From positions 5,741,451 through 5,805,450 of the forward strand of contig CM036209.1 in assembly GCA_020631735.1 (NCBI GenBank): 64,000 bases of DNA, given 5' to 3'. Within the stretch, counting starts at the first letter, position 1; each line of letters starts with the position of its first letter. The notes under the pieces were generated by a model that made no database searches, was not told the origin of the DNA, and saw only the letters and a list, made by a program, of their open reading frames with translations. The DNA comes from Saccharum officinarum. Its lineage: Eukaryota > Streptophyta > Magnoliopsida > Poales > Poaceae. The position numbers were made by a program, and so were the translations under genes. Shown one piece after another: positions 33,981 to 50,961 of the stretch.

Positions 33981-34405
33981 ATGCCAGTATGCCACTGGTG
34001 TTGCCGATTTTCATTTGTCACGTGTGAAAATTCAGGTGTGCAAATTTACTCCTGTCCTGTCTCTGCAATCTGCATCCATGGCCATGGATTGGTTTGTTTG
34101 ACCCCGTCGCCGTCGGTCGGCCATCGAAGCCACGCGGCTTCTTCTTCTGCCCGTTTCTTCTCCCTCCTGGCACCCGCACTGCACACCCGTCCGTCGTCTT
34201 CTTCCCCGCTCCCCCGGACTGGACGGAACGGACCCTCTCACCCTCCCTCTCCCTCCTTATAACCGAACCCAGCCCAACCAAAACCGTTTCGCTTTGTACG
34301 GTCTCTGCTACTAGCATACGAGCTCCCCATTGTTTGTCCTTATCCCCCGCTCCAGAAGCTTCTAGAAGGCCGGCGCCACCGCCGCCGCCGCCGGGGTCAG
34401 GAAGG

Positions 34406-39420
<5,015 letters not shown>

Positions 39421-40438
39421 GTAGTAGAGATGGATGAGATGTGCGAACGACGACTTGTATCCCTATGTTGTACTGGGCAGGGGTTCTATAGAGAGCATGA
39501 CGGCTATATATAGCTGTTGGGTTAGCCATTTTTCTTTGTGCATGTAATTATTCTTATTCTTGAGGTTGGCTAGTAGTGTTATGGTACGTTAAACAAGGGA
39601 GTGGTTGTGAAATGCATGATACAAAAGGTATTATATTCGAGAAAGGAGTGTGTTGTTATATCTGTTCGGCGACAGAGATCACTTTTATGGTGTCAATAGC
39701 AATTCGGTTTCCCTGTGAAAACGTTTTTAAGAGGGAAACTGATTCTAATCCAAATGTGGAATGGTTTTACTTTTTTGCTATTTGTTTTGCCCAAAAAAAA
39801 ACTGGACATCTTTTCTGGTTTTTGTAATCTTGTCTCCTTTTGATATTTTTTTTGAGAAATTGTTGTCTCCTTTTATAGTAGAGTTGTCCTGATTCTAGAG
39901 AGAATCGGTTTCCCTGCCAAACCCACGGGCCGCACGGCACGGCCCGATATGTTATCTCTATTCTTGTTCGTCGATGGATGCCGGTGAGTCTTCTAATAGA
40001 TAGATAGAATCCCTCCCAGATCCTTTTTGTTAAAGTCGTCTCGTCGAGGACCGGCACGTCGCCGCCCTCGATTCAGAAGTCGAAGCCGGCGAAAGGCGAG
40101 GACTTTCTGGTTGCTGGTTTGCGCTACTAAAAGCACATCGCGTAACCTCGCTCTCAAAATCTACTGCAGAAAATCACGGGTCCTTAGAGGAGGAAGCTTC
40201 TTCTCTATCAATACAAATTGGCACACCTAGTGCCCGGTTCGTTAATTAAAAAGAAAAAAGAGGAGGAAGGTTGGACAATGTATGTTACATTCAATTCTCA
40301 TCTGCTCACTTGCACAGTGCTTCACGTTCTCATTATGCCTTTGAAAAAATCTGACTAATGAATTAGTGGCGAATCAATTATTCTCTCGTTGCTTCATAAA
40401 TGCTATCACTGTCAGTTCCCTACTACTTATTTTTCTTT
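39421..40438. other. GFAT 3' UTR and intergenic sequence
   Basis: Starts with the GFAT 3' UTR. The rest is AT-rich intergenic DNA up to an assembly gap. A short GC-rich patch (40030-40110) is not recognisable as a gene. Confidence 0.5.
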
Positions 40439-40538
40439 NNNNNNNNNNNNNNNNNNNNNNNNNNNNNNNNNNNNNNNNNNNNNNNNNNNNNNNNNNNNNN
40501 NNNNNNNNNNNNNNNNNNNNNNNNNNNNNNNNNNNNNN
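40439..40538. other. Assembly gap (100 N)
   Basis: Exactly 100 N, a scaffold placeholder of unknown true size. Neighbouring features on the two sides are therefore linked only by scaffolding. Confidence 0.98.
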
Positions 40539-42574
40539 AGCATCCAATTTGTTGCGTACAAACAAGAAGACTGGAACAAAAAAAAATTGAGTTCGTTCAG
40601 ATATACGTATAGAAGACAAGTAAATTTCTTTTGACTATTTTTTTCTCAGATTCCCTAATAACATGACTTGTTTGATAATCTCCGAGACTCCGAGGTACCA
40701 AATCACAAAATTAGTGGAAACTTTTTTTTTACCTCTGTGAATCATTCTATCGAAAACATAGTGGACAGATTGTTGTGCTGGTAAAAGAAAAATAGAACGG
40801 GGAGGATTGGACAGATTATTGTGCTGATAAAAAAAGAATCAGAAAAGGGGGATTGGACGTGACCTTGTAGATCAGGGGGAACAACGTCATATTGCTGACA
40901 GAGTCCAATATAGGAGACGAGGTGGCCATGGTTGGCATGGCTGCCGCCATTCTCAGCTTGTCCACTGCTGGTCACGCGCCAGAAATTGTCGCATCGCAGC
41001 AACGTAATGTATTAAAAAATATAGAACCAATTAATCTTCCAATAAACTGAGAGGAAGGGAGAGATCATACAAGGTCACGTACATGCTTGTACGTACAAAC
41101 TATTTAACTGGACCAGAATTGAAATAGAAATTGAGGATGATGATTTTAGAGAGTGCCCTTGATGGAAAGTTTAAGGAAGAGGGCAGCGTCGTCAACCAGA
41201 TCAATCGATAGGGATTGACAAGAGGAGGGCAGCATCGTCAATCAGATCCAATCGATAGGGCACAAACCTGTACATGAAGGTTTGAGGAGGTCGTAACACC
41301 CACAGAGGAGATCGGTAACCTGGTTGAGGAGATCGTAACCTGGCAATCAGCAGATGTGGAGGCGAAGTAGTTTCCCTTGCCGATGGCCCATGCTACTATC
41401 ACCGCAGCACTTCTCCCAATCACGCCCGTCCATGTACCCTTCGCCGGCGCCGGCGCCTGCCTCGTCGGCTCGCAGCCCTCTAGATGGAAGAACCACCTCC
41501 AAGCCAACTCCTCGTTGAACTGCCTCTCCGCGCACACGATAGGAAACTCAGATCTAGAGGGGTTGGCTACTACAGAGAGGGGGAACAGAAGAGGCGAGAA
41601 TAAGTCATCTGATTGGGGAACTACCCACACGAGAATGCCGGCACTTAATTATCGCGCTCGCATGGGAAAGTGGGGGTGGTGCGGAGGCGTGACACTTGCA
41701 ACGCATTTTACTAGCGTTGGAAGGCATACGATGCCACACGGGGGTTCGTTGTTGTAGCGAAGGAGAGATGAGAGAGCGTGTCGAGCCGCGAAGGAGATCT
41801 TTGCTTGTGGAGAAGACGGAGTAGTTGGCTTCAGGCATGGAGAGGAGATCGGTTGCGAAAGTGCACCAAGGGAGTCGGAGGTCGCTGGGGGGGGGGGGGG
41901 GGCTTGCCATGGGGGGTTGGGAGGCAGAGGTGGACATAGGAGAGTAGGGCGAGGCAAAGGTCATTGAGGGGAGTGATGGGAGGTGGATGTGCACCGGAGG
42001 GCAGAGGCCATCGGGGGGAGCGATGAGAGGTAGGGGGTTGGGAGGCAGATGTGACATAGGAGAGTTAGGGCGAGGCAAAGGTCATTGAGGGGAGTGATGG
42101 GAGGTGGATGTGCACCGGAGGGCAGAGGCCATCGGGGGAGCGATGAGAGGTAGTGGTGTGTCCATGGGGGTGGAGGGAGATGAAGGAGGCAAAGGTCGCA
42201 AGAGGAAGCCAAGAAAGAGCCCCTTCCCCAGCTTGTGGCATTTGGGGTTTTCACGTTACATTGGAAGAAGCACTTATGAGAGAAGTTCCTGGTAAGTTTG
42301 ATGTTTATTGGTTCAGTTTGGTTTCTGTTTTTTTTTTCAAGGAGAGAAGCTACTCCAGCAATTCCAAACAGGCCGAAGAAGCTCGCTTCAAGTAGTCAAG
42401 TGTGCAATGTTGTGGGTTGTGGCCTATGACAATGTGAGCGCTGACTCTAAGGAAGACCCACCATGGTGCTTTAAAGGCACTCCCAATGGAGTATTAATGG
42501 TAGTTTCTATCTGTTTTTAATTATCTTGCCAACTAAGTAATCTACTGACATGGCCAATAGAATTAATGGCAGTG
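40539..42574. other. Intergenic region with G-run and tandem duplication
   Basis: No recognised gene. It contains repeated 'gaggagatcggtaacctgg / gaggagatcgtaacctgg' words (41285-41345), a 16-base G-run (41887-41902) and a 121-bp tandem duplication (41913-42153). The block 41755-41880 is repeated at about 43870-44010. Open frames on either strand are low-complexity and unsupported. Confidence 0.45.
41913..42153. repeat. Tandem duplication, unit about 121 bp, two copies
   Basis: The unit starts ggggttgggaggcaga at 41913 and again at 42034. It runs through gcgaggcaaaggtcattgag and gtgcaccggagggcagaggc to gcgatgagaggtag, with only a few differences between copies. It follows a 16-base G-run, which may have promoted the duplication or an assembly error. 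Confidence 0.88.
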
Positions 42575-43450
42575 CTAGCGCTCAGACCTCCGGATAGACG
42601 TGCGCCGCCTGCACTCGGTTTCGCGCACTCCACGCAGGGCCAGCTCTCCTGAGCGAGAAGAGAGCGGGAGGGGCGACGCCTCTGGTTCAGAAGGATCTGG
42701 CCGCTGCGTCGTATGTATGCCCAGCCGGCGCCAGGAGGAGGATACACCAAGACGAAGGCAGTAGAAGGCGGGAGAAGATGCGACACCCTGATCTACTTTT
42801 GAAACATCTAGATGCAACACTTGCAACATACGTCTAAAGACAAATGAAACACTTGAAACATGCGTCCGAAACACTTGCAAAACACACCTAATAAATACTT
42901 GAAACCATTGTAAACATATGCAACATTTAGATAAAACACTAGCAAACATGTATGTGAAACATATGCAACATCCAGATAAACATACTTGCGATAAACGTCT
43001 GAAAAAATAGATGAAACATTGAGAACAGAAGCTTGCTACATACGTGTACAACCATTACAACATATGCAACATTATATCCTGATCTACTTTTGCAACATCC
43101 GTATGAAACACTTGTAACATACCTATGAAACATCTGAAACACTTTAAACATATGCTTGCAACATGCAATTTCAAGCGCAACATCTACTCGTTGCTTGGAC
43201 GAAATGGAGGCTCGTCGACATGGAGCTCAATGCCACAGAGTGGCGAGGGGGATATGATGCCAGCGGGCAGGCAATTGCGCGGCCCCTACGAGCGACTGCG
43301 TGGCTCCAGCGATAGGGCGGGCGGGTGTTGTCCCTCATGGCGAGGCGCCGCTATGGTGGAGGCGACAAAGCTGCCCGCGGTGAGCACATGAGATGCCTGT
43401 AGGGACCGCGGCGAGGCGCCCCTGCGGTGGAGGTGGCAGCGCTGCCCGCG
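42575..43450. repeat. Repeat unit 3 with TTGCAACA-type microrepeat array
   Basis: A GC-rich left part (42575-42790), about 365 bp of degenerate aaacacttgcaacata words (42800-43165), and a GC-rich right part to about 43450. The architecture and word orientation match the element at 5870-7200. Ends are approximate and no coding sequence was recognised. Confidence 0.55.
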
Positions 43451-44480
43451 GTGAGCGCATGCGACCCATCCATTGATGTCGACGTCGACATTGATGTCGA
43501 TGACACTGATCTGATGGCATAATGGGACGGCTGGTTTCGCCAAACACCTTAAGCTTGGTGAATAACGTGCATCGCACTCATCTTGGCGTCACCTCAGTGA
43601 ATAACATGCATCGATCCGTGCATACAGTTGCAAGAGGAGGGAATTCGGGAACGAGCCAAGGCGTGTCACCTGTGATGAAGGTCTTGTTTGGATCCACTTA
43701 TTTTAAGGAGTTTTTGTTATATGTCAGTTTTTTACCTACTTCTTGCAAATGGAGTTTTTTTTTTGAAAAAGTTAAACGAGAGTGTTTAGCACACCCTGAT
43801 TATCCCTCTAGCCATCGGCCATCGCAACCGCCGAGGCGTCAAGACCAAGCCATCCTCACCCGCACTGGCCACGAAGGAGAGACGAGAGGAGCGCGTCGGC
43901 CACGAAGGAGATGAGAGGTACCACGGGAGATCTTTGCTAGTGGAGAAGATGGAGGAGTTGGCTTCAGGCACGAAGGGAGATCGGTTGCGAATGTGCACCA
44001 AGGGAGACGGAGATCGAGTGGGGGAGGGGGAGTGGGGAGCCGCGTGGTTAAGTTTGACTAAAGTTATAGAAAAAATACAACAATATTTAGGACACCAAAT
44101 AAATACATTATGAAAATATACTTTATAATAGTGTATCTACTGATATTAATTTGATGTCATAAATCTAGATGCTCTGATATATTTGGTCAAACTAAGAAAT
44201 ATTTAATTTAGAACAACTCTTAATTGATTTATTCACGGATGGAGGGAGTGCCACTCTCTATTAAAGTAAGTGTACGTCTCGCACTCAAAAAGTCAAACCT
44301 TTATTTAGTTTGAGAAAATATGTGTAAAACTTTTATTTAGTTTGACCAAATATGTGTAAATAAGCAGTATTAACACTAATGATACGTGTTGGGGGCAGGG
44401 CCAACCCTTGGACACCCCCTAGGGCTCGACCGCCGCCCCCAAGAGTTGTTGACATTCTGCAGTAGCGAAACGGTGATTAC
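43451..44480. other. Intergenic sequence with a duplicated block and Stowaway relic
   Basis: 43870-44010 repeats the block at about 41755-41880 (shared words ggagatctttgct, ttggcttcaggca, gagatcggttgcgaa, gtgcaccaagggag). A one-ended Stowaway relic ends in ggatggagggagtg near 44251. No gene was recognised. Confidence 0.5.
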
Positions 44481-44871
44481 GCGCTGGAAGGGGCTATGAA
44501 AGCCAAGATGCGGCATCCATATATTCACCTAGGAGCTTCTTTTGATATACTTAAGGAATTAGAAGCTGCTAGGTACTGCTTATTCATGAAACAACAAAAA
44601 AAAAATCTGATAATAGTGCTTCTGTTGAAATTGTTGAGTACAACCCTGAACATGACAATAGTGCTTTGGATGAAGGTATTGATGAGGATTCTGATTTGGA
44701 AGAGCTGGTGTTTCGAAAATCAAAGAAAAAAATTCTGCAGGAAAAAAGTTTCAATTCTCCCCAGGGGGGAGGAAGCAAGACCATGAAGATCCTGGCTTGC
44801 AAGATTCAGGGATGATTAATTTTCCTGTGAATCTTAACAAAAGAAAACAAACAAAGGAAAAAATGATAGTA

Positions 44872-45846
44872 CAAGGTCTAATTTGGAATTGTAGAGGCCT
44901 AAAGAAAAAAGGGGTCTCTACATTCTTAAAAAATCTTATCCTGGAATACAAGTTTCATTTCATTGGGTTACAGGAAACAATGATTGCTGATTGTGAAAAT
45001 TATCTTTTAAGAAAGTTTGATATAAATCAAGATTATCTTTGGCTGTGGAATGCATCTAAAGGAAAATATGGTGGTATACTTGTTGGGGTTCTTTTGGAAA
45101 GATTTGATGTGGGTTTCTTTAAACAAGGTGAATTTATGGGATAAATTTCTAAAGTTGAAATGGAATTTGCTAGTTGTTTATGGTGCTGCACAGGAGGAAA
45201 GTAAAATGACTTTTCTAACTGAGTTATCTCAATTTTGTGCATCAAACAGTGAACCTCTGCTCATAGGTGGTGATTTTAATATCATCAGATACATAAAAGA
45301 AAAAATACCATGGATGGAGTTCACAGACATACTCCACTGTTCAATTCTTTGATCCATTTTTATGAGTTAAGAGAGTTAACTATGATTGGTGGGTCATTCA
45401 CATGGTCTAATAACCTAACTCCCCCGGTGTTGGAGAAACTAGATAGAATTTTGATGAGTAAAGACTGGGAAGATATTTTCCCTCAAGCCATTGTTAAAAG
45501 ACTTCCCAGGGAGATATCTGATCACAACCCCTTGATTGTTTCAACTGGAAAATGTGATAATCTACCTCATATTCAATTTAGGTTTGACTTGACTTGGTTG
45601 AAGAATCCAGATTTTTATACTCATGTTGAGGACATTTGGCATAAACCATGTAGAGCTAAAACTGCTCTTGATAGAATACAACAAAAGTTAAAATTGTTTA
45701 AGCAATTTTTTAAGGGGTGGGGTTTTAACTTGCAAGGAGAGTTGAGAAAAAAGAGGAAAGAATTTCAGGAAGAGTTGGCGGTGTTAGAATCCATTGAAGA
45801 GGATTGGGGCTTTCTAATGATCAAATTGACAGAAAAACTTGGTTGA
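44872..45846 (+). pseudogene. LINE ORF2 endonuclease domain
   Basis: The reading includes IWNCRGL, FIGLQET, LLIGGDFN, GGSFTWSNN, LDRILMSKDW and the SDHNPL motif. These are the ordered landmarks (N, E, D-x-N, SDH) of L1-type apurinic endonucleases that nick target DNA for priming. Two frameshifts (near 45100 and 45310) divide it. The SDH catalytic triplet is intact, but the gene as a whole is not. Confidence 0.88.
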
Positions 45847-46040
45847 TTTGTGAAAATTTAAAAATCTAGAACAAGAGGAAAGTTACTGGTATGAGTGTTG
45901 CCATGAGACGTGGCTACTAAAAGGTGATGCCAATACTTCCTACTTTCATAAATGCGCTAATGGGAGAAAAAGGAAGAACAATATTCTCAGTTTAGAAGAT
46001 AATGGTCAGATAATTGAAGGTGATGGCAATCTTTTAAAAC

Positions 46041-47264
46041 ATGCATTTGAATATTATGCTGAGCTTTGGTCCACCAGAGGAATATGAAGTCCAAATGGAC
46101 TCTAATATTTGGGATAACATCCCACAAATGTCTGATGAAGATAATACTTTTCTATGCAGACCTTTTACAGAAAAAGAAATAAAAGATGCTCTAGATCAAA
46201 TGGAAAAAAATAAGGCTGCAGGTCCTAAAAAAATACCTATTGAGTTTTACCAAAGTTGTTGGGAAATAATTAAGACAGAAGTTATCCAATCTTTTGATGA
46301 CTGCTTCAATCTTAGAGTTGACATTGCTAGAATTAATTATGGGCTCATTACACTTTTGCCAAAAATAAAAGATGCCTCCAAGATTCAACAATTTAGGCCA
46401 ATTTGTTTGCTGAATTGCTTGTACAAGTTGATTACCAAAGCCTTGACTATCAGATTGGAACTGGTGGCTGGTAAGCCGATACATAATACCCATACTGCCT
46501 TCATGAAAAATAGAAATATCATGTCAGGTATAATGTGTTTACATGAGATTTTGCATGAAACTAAACGAAAAAAGAAGTTGGGATTATTTTGAAGTTAAAC
46601 TTCAAAATGACATATGATAAAGTGAACTGGAATCTTTTGTTTACTTGTTTAGAAAAAAGAGGTTTTCATGAGAAATGGTGTAGATGGATCAAACAAGTGG
46701 TTTCTGGAGGAACAGTGAGTGCGGAAGTTAACAATAGGATAGGTTCTTATATTAAGAGTTTCAAAGGGGTCAGGCAAGGTGACCCTTTGTCACCAATTAT
46801 GTTTAATTTTGTGGCTGACTGTTTAACCAGAATGGTACATAAAGCTCAAGAAAATGGTTTAATTACTGGTTTGGTTTGTCACATTATACCTAACGGCATG
46901 GCCATTTTACAATATGCCGACGATACTATTGTCTTCTTGAAACATGATTTAATGGGTGCAACTCATATGAAATTGCTGCTATACTTGTTTGAGATGTTAG
47001 CTGGATTAAAAATCAATTTCAACAAGAGTGAAATTTATATGATAAATGATGGGGAAGAATGGGGGCAAAAATATGCGAAAATTTTTAATTGCCAAGTGGG
47101 GGCTATTCCCTATCAAGTACCTGGGTGTGCCTGTTAGCCCAAGTAGGTTGAAAGTAGCAGATTGGCTCCCTTTAGTTGAGAAAGGTATTAAAAGGTTGGA
47201 CGTTTGGAAAGGTGGAACACTCTATAGCTGGGAGATCTACCCTGATAAGTGCAAGTTTGAATAA
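46041..47264 (+). pseudogene. LINE ORF2 reverse transcriptase domain
   Basis: Landmarks in order are KNKAAGPKKIPIEFY, LITLLPKIKDA, FRPICLLN, a stop/frame change near 46590, YDKVNWNLL, GVRQGDPLSPIMFN, the catalytic QYADDT, AGLKINFNKSE and, after a frameshift near 47100, IKYLGVPVSP. These are the RT fingers, palm and thumb of plant L1 elements. YADD is intact, but the frame is interrupted at least twice. Confidence 0.9.
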
Positions 47265-47320
47265 TTCTCCAATCTAACATATGTCAGTTTATCTTCTTCC
47301 TAAATCTTCTATTAACTGTC

Positions 47321-48547
47321 TTGATAAGACTCGAAGAACCTTTTTTTGGCAAGGAAGGGGGACTAAGAAAAAAATACCATCTTATCAAATCGGAGATTAT
47401 ATGCAAAAGCAAAAAGAAGGGAGGCTTAGGCATCAAAGATTTGTGTAGGATGGATATTAGCTTGTTATGCAAATGGTGGTGGAAGATAGAGAAAGAAGAG
47501 GGCTTGTGGCAAGAAATTGTGAAGCACAAATACTTAAAAAACAAGACAATTCATGAGGTTGGACATAGACTAGATGATTCTCCTATCTAGGCTGACTTGC
47601 TCAAAGTCAAAGATATATATTTGCAAGGGAGAACTGTGATCATTGGAAATGGTGGGTTGACCAGATTTTGGCTGGACCCTTGGATCTATAAAGAACCTTT
47701 ATATTTATCTGCCCCTATTTTGTTTGAATTGTGTGAAAATAAAAATATCACTGTTGCTCAAGCTATAGGGGGATCACAGGTTACTTTTAGAAGGTGGCTC
47801 TTTGATGATCTGAGAACTGATTGGAATAGAATTTGGCTTGATGCTTTAAGTTTTCAGTTGACAAATAATTCTGATACTATAACTTGGTCTGTTGGGAAAC
47901 ATGTGAGATTTACTGTTAAATCAGTTTATGATGCTCTCGTAAAATCATGGACTGGTGCTTATCATAAAAGGATTTGGAAAGGTAGAATACCTGAAAAATT
48001 GAAAATCTTTCTATGGCTGTTGACAAATGAAGGCGTATTAACGAAGGATAACTTGAAGAAAAGGAACTGGCATGGTGGCCCTAGCTGTGTGTTTTGTGAT
48101 CATGTTGAAACAATTTCTCATTTATTCTTTCAATGCCCTGTTGCTAGGGTAATTTGGTTGGTTGTGGCCAGATGTTTTGGTGCTTCTAACATTCCATTGA
48201 ATCTTGAACAATGCTGGTTGTGGTGTGAGAAGTGGCTCCCCTATGGTAAAAAATTTCACCCATGGGGAGTTGCCGCAATCTGTTGGGCAATCTGGAAATG
48301 CAGGGATAAAGCTGTGTTTGAGAAAAAATTAATCAAATCACCTCTTGAGATAATCTGTCACGCACGTGCACTTATGGTTTACTGGTCAGGGCTATATGCA
48401 GAACTCGATAAAGATCAACTGGTGGACGGCGCTAACACGATGCTGAGAGTTGCCAAGGAAATTCTTGCAGCTCAAACTACAAGGCAAGTGAACCAGCTCC
48501 TTGTTCAAGATGAAGATTCGTATGACCGCACGGAGGACATGGATTAG
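47321..48547 (+). pseudogene. LINE ORF2 C-terminal region with zinc-binding zf-RVT domain
   Basis: The first frame (47321-47590) has the WWWKIEKEEGLWQEIVKHKY block and stops at a TAG (47588-47590) where the neighbouring sequence SPI-x-ADLL suggests a lost Trp. The same frame resumes and runs to 48547, with IGNGGLTRFWLDPW, the zinc-binding CVFCDHVETISHLFFQCPVA and CWAIWKCRDKAVFEKK. This is the normal C-terminus of plant LINE ORF2. Apart from the TAG, 1.2 kb is open, so this part has decayed little. Confidence 0.9.
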
Positions 48548-48900
48548 GGTCATGGAGGCTCTGAAGAGCAAGACCGTTCGACACAGGAAGTGGTGACTGA
48601 AGTCTAGATGGTTGCCTTTTTTGACAACTGATGGTGTTTGATAAAAAAGATGTGGACAGTGTAGTTGTTACTGTCGTAGTTCGTTTGGCTTTCTGCCTTA
48701 GTTTAAGCCTGTTTGATGGTGGAACGTAATGTGGTTTGGTCCCTTTTCAGTAGCTGGGTAGTTTTTGCCAGCGAAAACTAGGAATTGGTTGTGTAGTGTC
48801 CTCTCTGAACTCTGTTTCCATAGGGTTCCCTGTCTGATCTTTTGCTGCCTGTAATCGTCTGGATGCTGTGTATTTCTGTTTGCTATAATAGAAATGGGGT

Positions 48901-49600
48901 TTTCCGCATGGAGTCCCGTGCGAAGCCGTGAGGAAAACTCAGATTCGAGTCCCGTCCCATTCGTTCTAGTGAAAATGCCGATTAACATGCAAACGTCATT
49001 TCGCGTGCGAACCGATGCTCTCGAAACCCATTACTCTATGGGCGGTCACCGAGAGCCAGGTCGCGCATTCGTTTTCGGCTTGGCAAACTGTTGAGTCCGT
49101 TTTCCTGATCCGTTCCGGCGGCGCGTAGGCAAGGCACTTAGGAGCTATGACTAGTCAGAGCAATGCGCACGTGCTCGAGTTTAGGGACCTGGGCCCGTAT
49201 AATGGTTGCATATGTGATTGCGTTTGCAGGTTTCGCATGGGATGGAGGCCGCCGGGGGACAGGATGCCGACAACCTTTGTCCGGTCAGGCCCGCAAGGTC
49301 AAAAAAGTAGCGACACAAAGCAGGACCAGACGGGGACCCGAAGCCTGGTGGCGTCTGAGGCAGGCGATATCCTCAAGAAGGCGGTTAGGCCCGAGATAAA
49401 AAGGAATATGCACCGAATATGCAGTAGTTGCGGGGGCATTTGTGTCCATGAGAAGCCTACGTACGTGTATAAATAGCCCCTGAGACAGGGATTGTAAAGG
49501 GGGGGGGGGGTGTGGAACCATGATTCCGTGAATCAATATCAAACATTTCGTTCTCTTTGCACTCCATTGGTTCAGCTGGTCAGTCTATTCGCACGTGCGG
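48901..49600 (+). mobile_element. LTR-like fragment with a promoter and untranslated leader
   Basis: The stretch from about 49090 (tgttgagtccg) has LTR-promoter features: gtataaatagcccctgagac near 49469 (TATA box) and, 30-100 bp on, an 11-base G-run and gaatcaatatcaaacatttc, which resembles the end of an LTR R/U5 region. No coding sequence or second LTR was found. It could be a solo or truncated LTR; the family is unknown. Confidence 0.4.
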
Positions 49601-50090
49601 CAACCGCTGTTCGAAGGCTAAGGCCTAGAACAACAATACGCGGACATGGTGATCGAGGCGCTTCCTGCTCTTCCTTCGTGGACATGGCAAGATGGAGCCA
49701 GCTCTCTTCGTTGGTGGACGTTCCAAGTGAAGGGTGCGGGACGAGACTCGCTGGACACGTCTTTCTATCTGGAAACATATGTGGGCCAGCCCAATTGGCC
49801 ATCTCCCACGGCAAGGTAGCCCGATTCCCCTCCCACACCCAAGGCACCTTCTGCATGTAATACCACCTCGCCTGCTCAGGGATGCGACGCACAGCTTAAA
49901 TACGTCGACGATGCAGATAACCGAACTTTCTGTCATACTAAGGCCCCATTTGGGACGGATCTAGGTGGCTCCGACTCCCACTTGCAAGAACTGCACTGTT
50001 CATCACAAAAACTCTCTTCCGTCTCCCTCTCACAGGCATACAAGGATACTCTCACAAGAACTCCCTCTCTCTCTAAAAGGCCTGTTTGGG
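49601..50090. other. Intergenic, no feature recognised
   Basis: Mixed-composition sequence with short open frames on both strands, none of which resembles a known protein. I saw no repeats with clear ends. Confidence 0.4.
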
Positions 50091-50094
50091 TTCT

Positions 50095-50350
50095 GGCTAT
50101 TAAAAATTAGCACCATTTTTTATGCTAATTAGAAGGATTGAATGCGAACTAATTTCAGAACTAATTGCATAAGCGGTAACTAATTGGTGAGACGAATCTA
50201 TTGATCATAATTAGCCTATGATTACTGTAGCACCATATCAGCTAATCATGAACTAATTAGGATCAATAGATTCGTCTCATCAATTAGTCACCACTTATGT
50301 AATTAGTTTTGAAGTTAGTTCACGTTTATTCCTTCTAAGTGGCATCTAAC
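50095..50350. repeat. Foldback MITE with GCCTGTTTGGGTTCT-type end
   Basis: The left arm (about 50117-50215) contains gcgaactaatttcagaacta, aattgcataagcggt and gagacgaatctattgatc. The right arm (about 50252-50345) carries the same words inverted. The centre reads gattactgtagcaccatatc. The whole could fold into a hairpin with arms of roughly 95 bp. Non-coding. Confidence 0.8.
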
Positions 50351-50517
50351 CATAGTGCTAATTTTCTCGTAGGGCAACCAAGAGACGCTGACAAATCTCA
50401 GACAATAGAAGTCCAGACTCCCGAGACAACAAGGGTTGAATCACACAACAGAAATCCCGAGACAAAAGGGTCGAATCATTGCTGTAGTACAGTATTACAC
50501 TTTGTAAATCCACAATA

Positions 50518-50772
50518 CTCCCTCCGTCCCCAAAAGAATACAATTCTAGAACCGTGCCATATTTTAGTATATCAAGTTTGACCAACTATAGATAAAAAAT
50601 ATAAATATTTATAATATCAAAAAATACCATTAGATTAGTTACAAAATATATTTTCATAATAAATTGATTTGGAGCCATAAATGTGAATACTATTTACTAG
50701 GAACTTGGTCAAATTTGAAGTGCTTAAACTGGCACGTATACCATAGTTGCGTCCTTTTGGGGACAGAGGTAG
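50518..50772. repeat. Stowaway-type MITE, 255 bp
   Basis: The termini ctccctccgtccccaaaag and cttttggggacagaggtag are inverse with two mismatches. TA flanks both sides (50516-50517 and 50773-50774), as expected for Tc1/mariner-type insertion. The AT-rich interior is non-coding. Confidence 0.92.
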
Positions 50773-50774
50773 TA

Positions 50775-50934
50775 CTCCCCCTGTCCCACTTTACTTGACG
50801 TCCTAGCAGTGTATTTATGTGACTGCATTCACTGCATGTCCCATGTATCAGGACAGAGCCGACGTCCAGGTTCAGGGAGTCTTCCTTGTATCGGGTTGAC
50901 AGCTACCACGTCTTCTATAATGGGACAGAGGGAG
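50775..50934. repeat. Second Stowaway-type MITE, 160 bp, abutting the first
   Basis: The termini ctccccctgtcccac and the inverse (tgggacagaggga)g are flanked by TA at 50773-50774 and 50935-50936. The left TA is the right TA of the neighbouring element. The interior differs from the first copy, so they are different subfamilies. Confidence 0.88.
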
Positions 50935-50961
50935 TAGTAGTATAGTAAGTGACGCCCAACA

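Larger units (their letters stand above)
30220..34093. other. Intergenic region with several small repeats
   Basis: About 3.9 kb without a recognisable gene. It includes the promoter of the S-acyltransferase gene on the left, two MITEs with ccctgttcg-type termini (31438-31552 and 32412-32496), a 72-bp tandem repeat (32250-32404), a Stowaway-like element (about 33592-33980) and polypyrimidine tracts. Short open frames here are not supported by any homology I recognise. Confidence 0.5.
44481..48900 (+). mobile_element. L1-type non-LTR retrotransposon (LINE), 5'-truncated and mutated
   Basis: The order on the plus strand is the end of the ORF1/ORF2 junction region (about 44560-44860), AP-type endonuclease, reverse transcriptase, and the zf-RVT C-terminal domain, followed by about 350 bp of 3' UTR ending near 48890. 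Frames are broken at about 45100, 45310, 45845, 46590, 47100 and 47265, plus a stop at 47588. No target duplication or poly-A tail could be fixed, so the ends are approximate. It is a dead copy of a plant L1 lineage. Confidence 0.9.

Noticed and set aside
40027..40230. Small Arg-rich frame downstream of GFAT
   Set aside because: Short, compositionally biased, close to an assembly gap and without a homologue I recognise.
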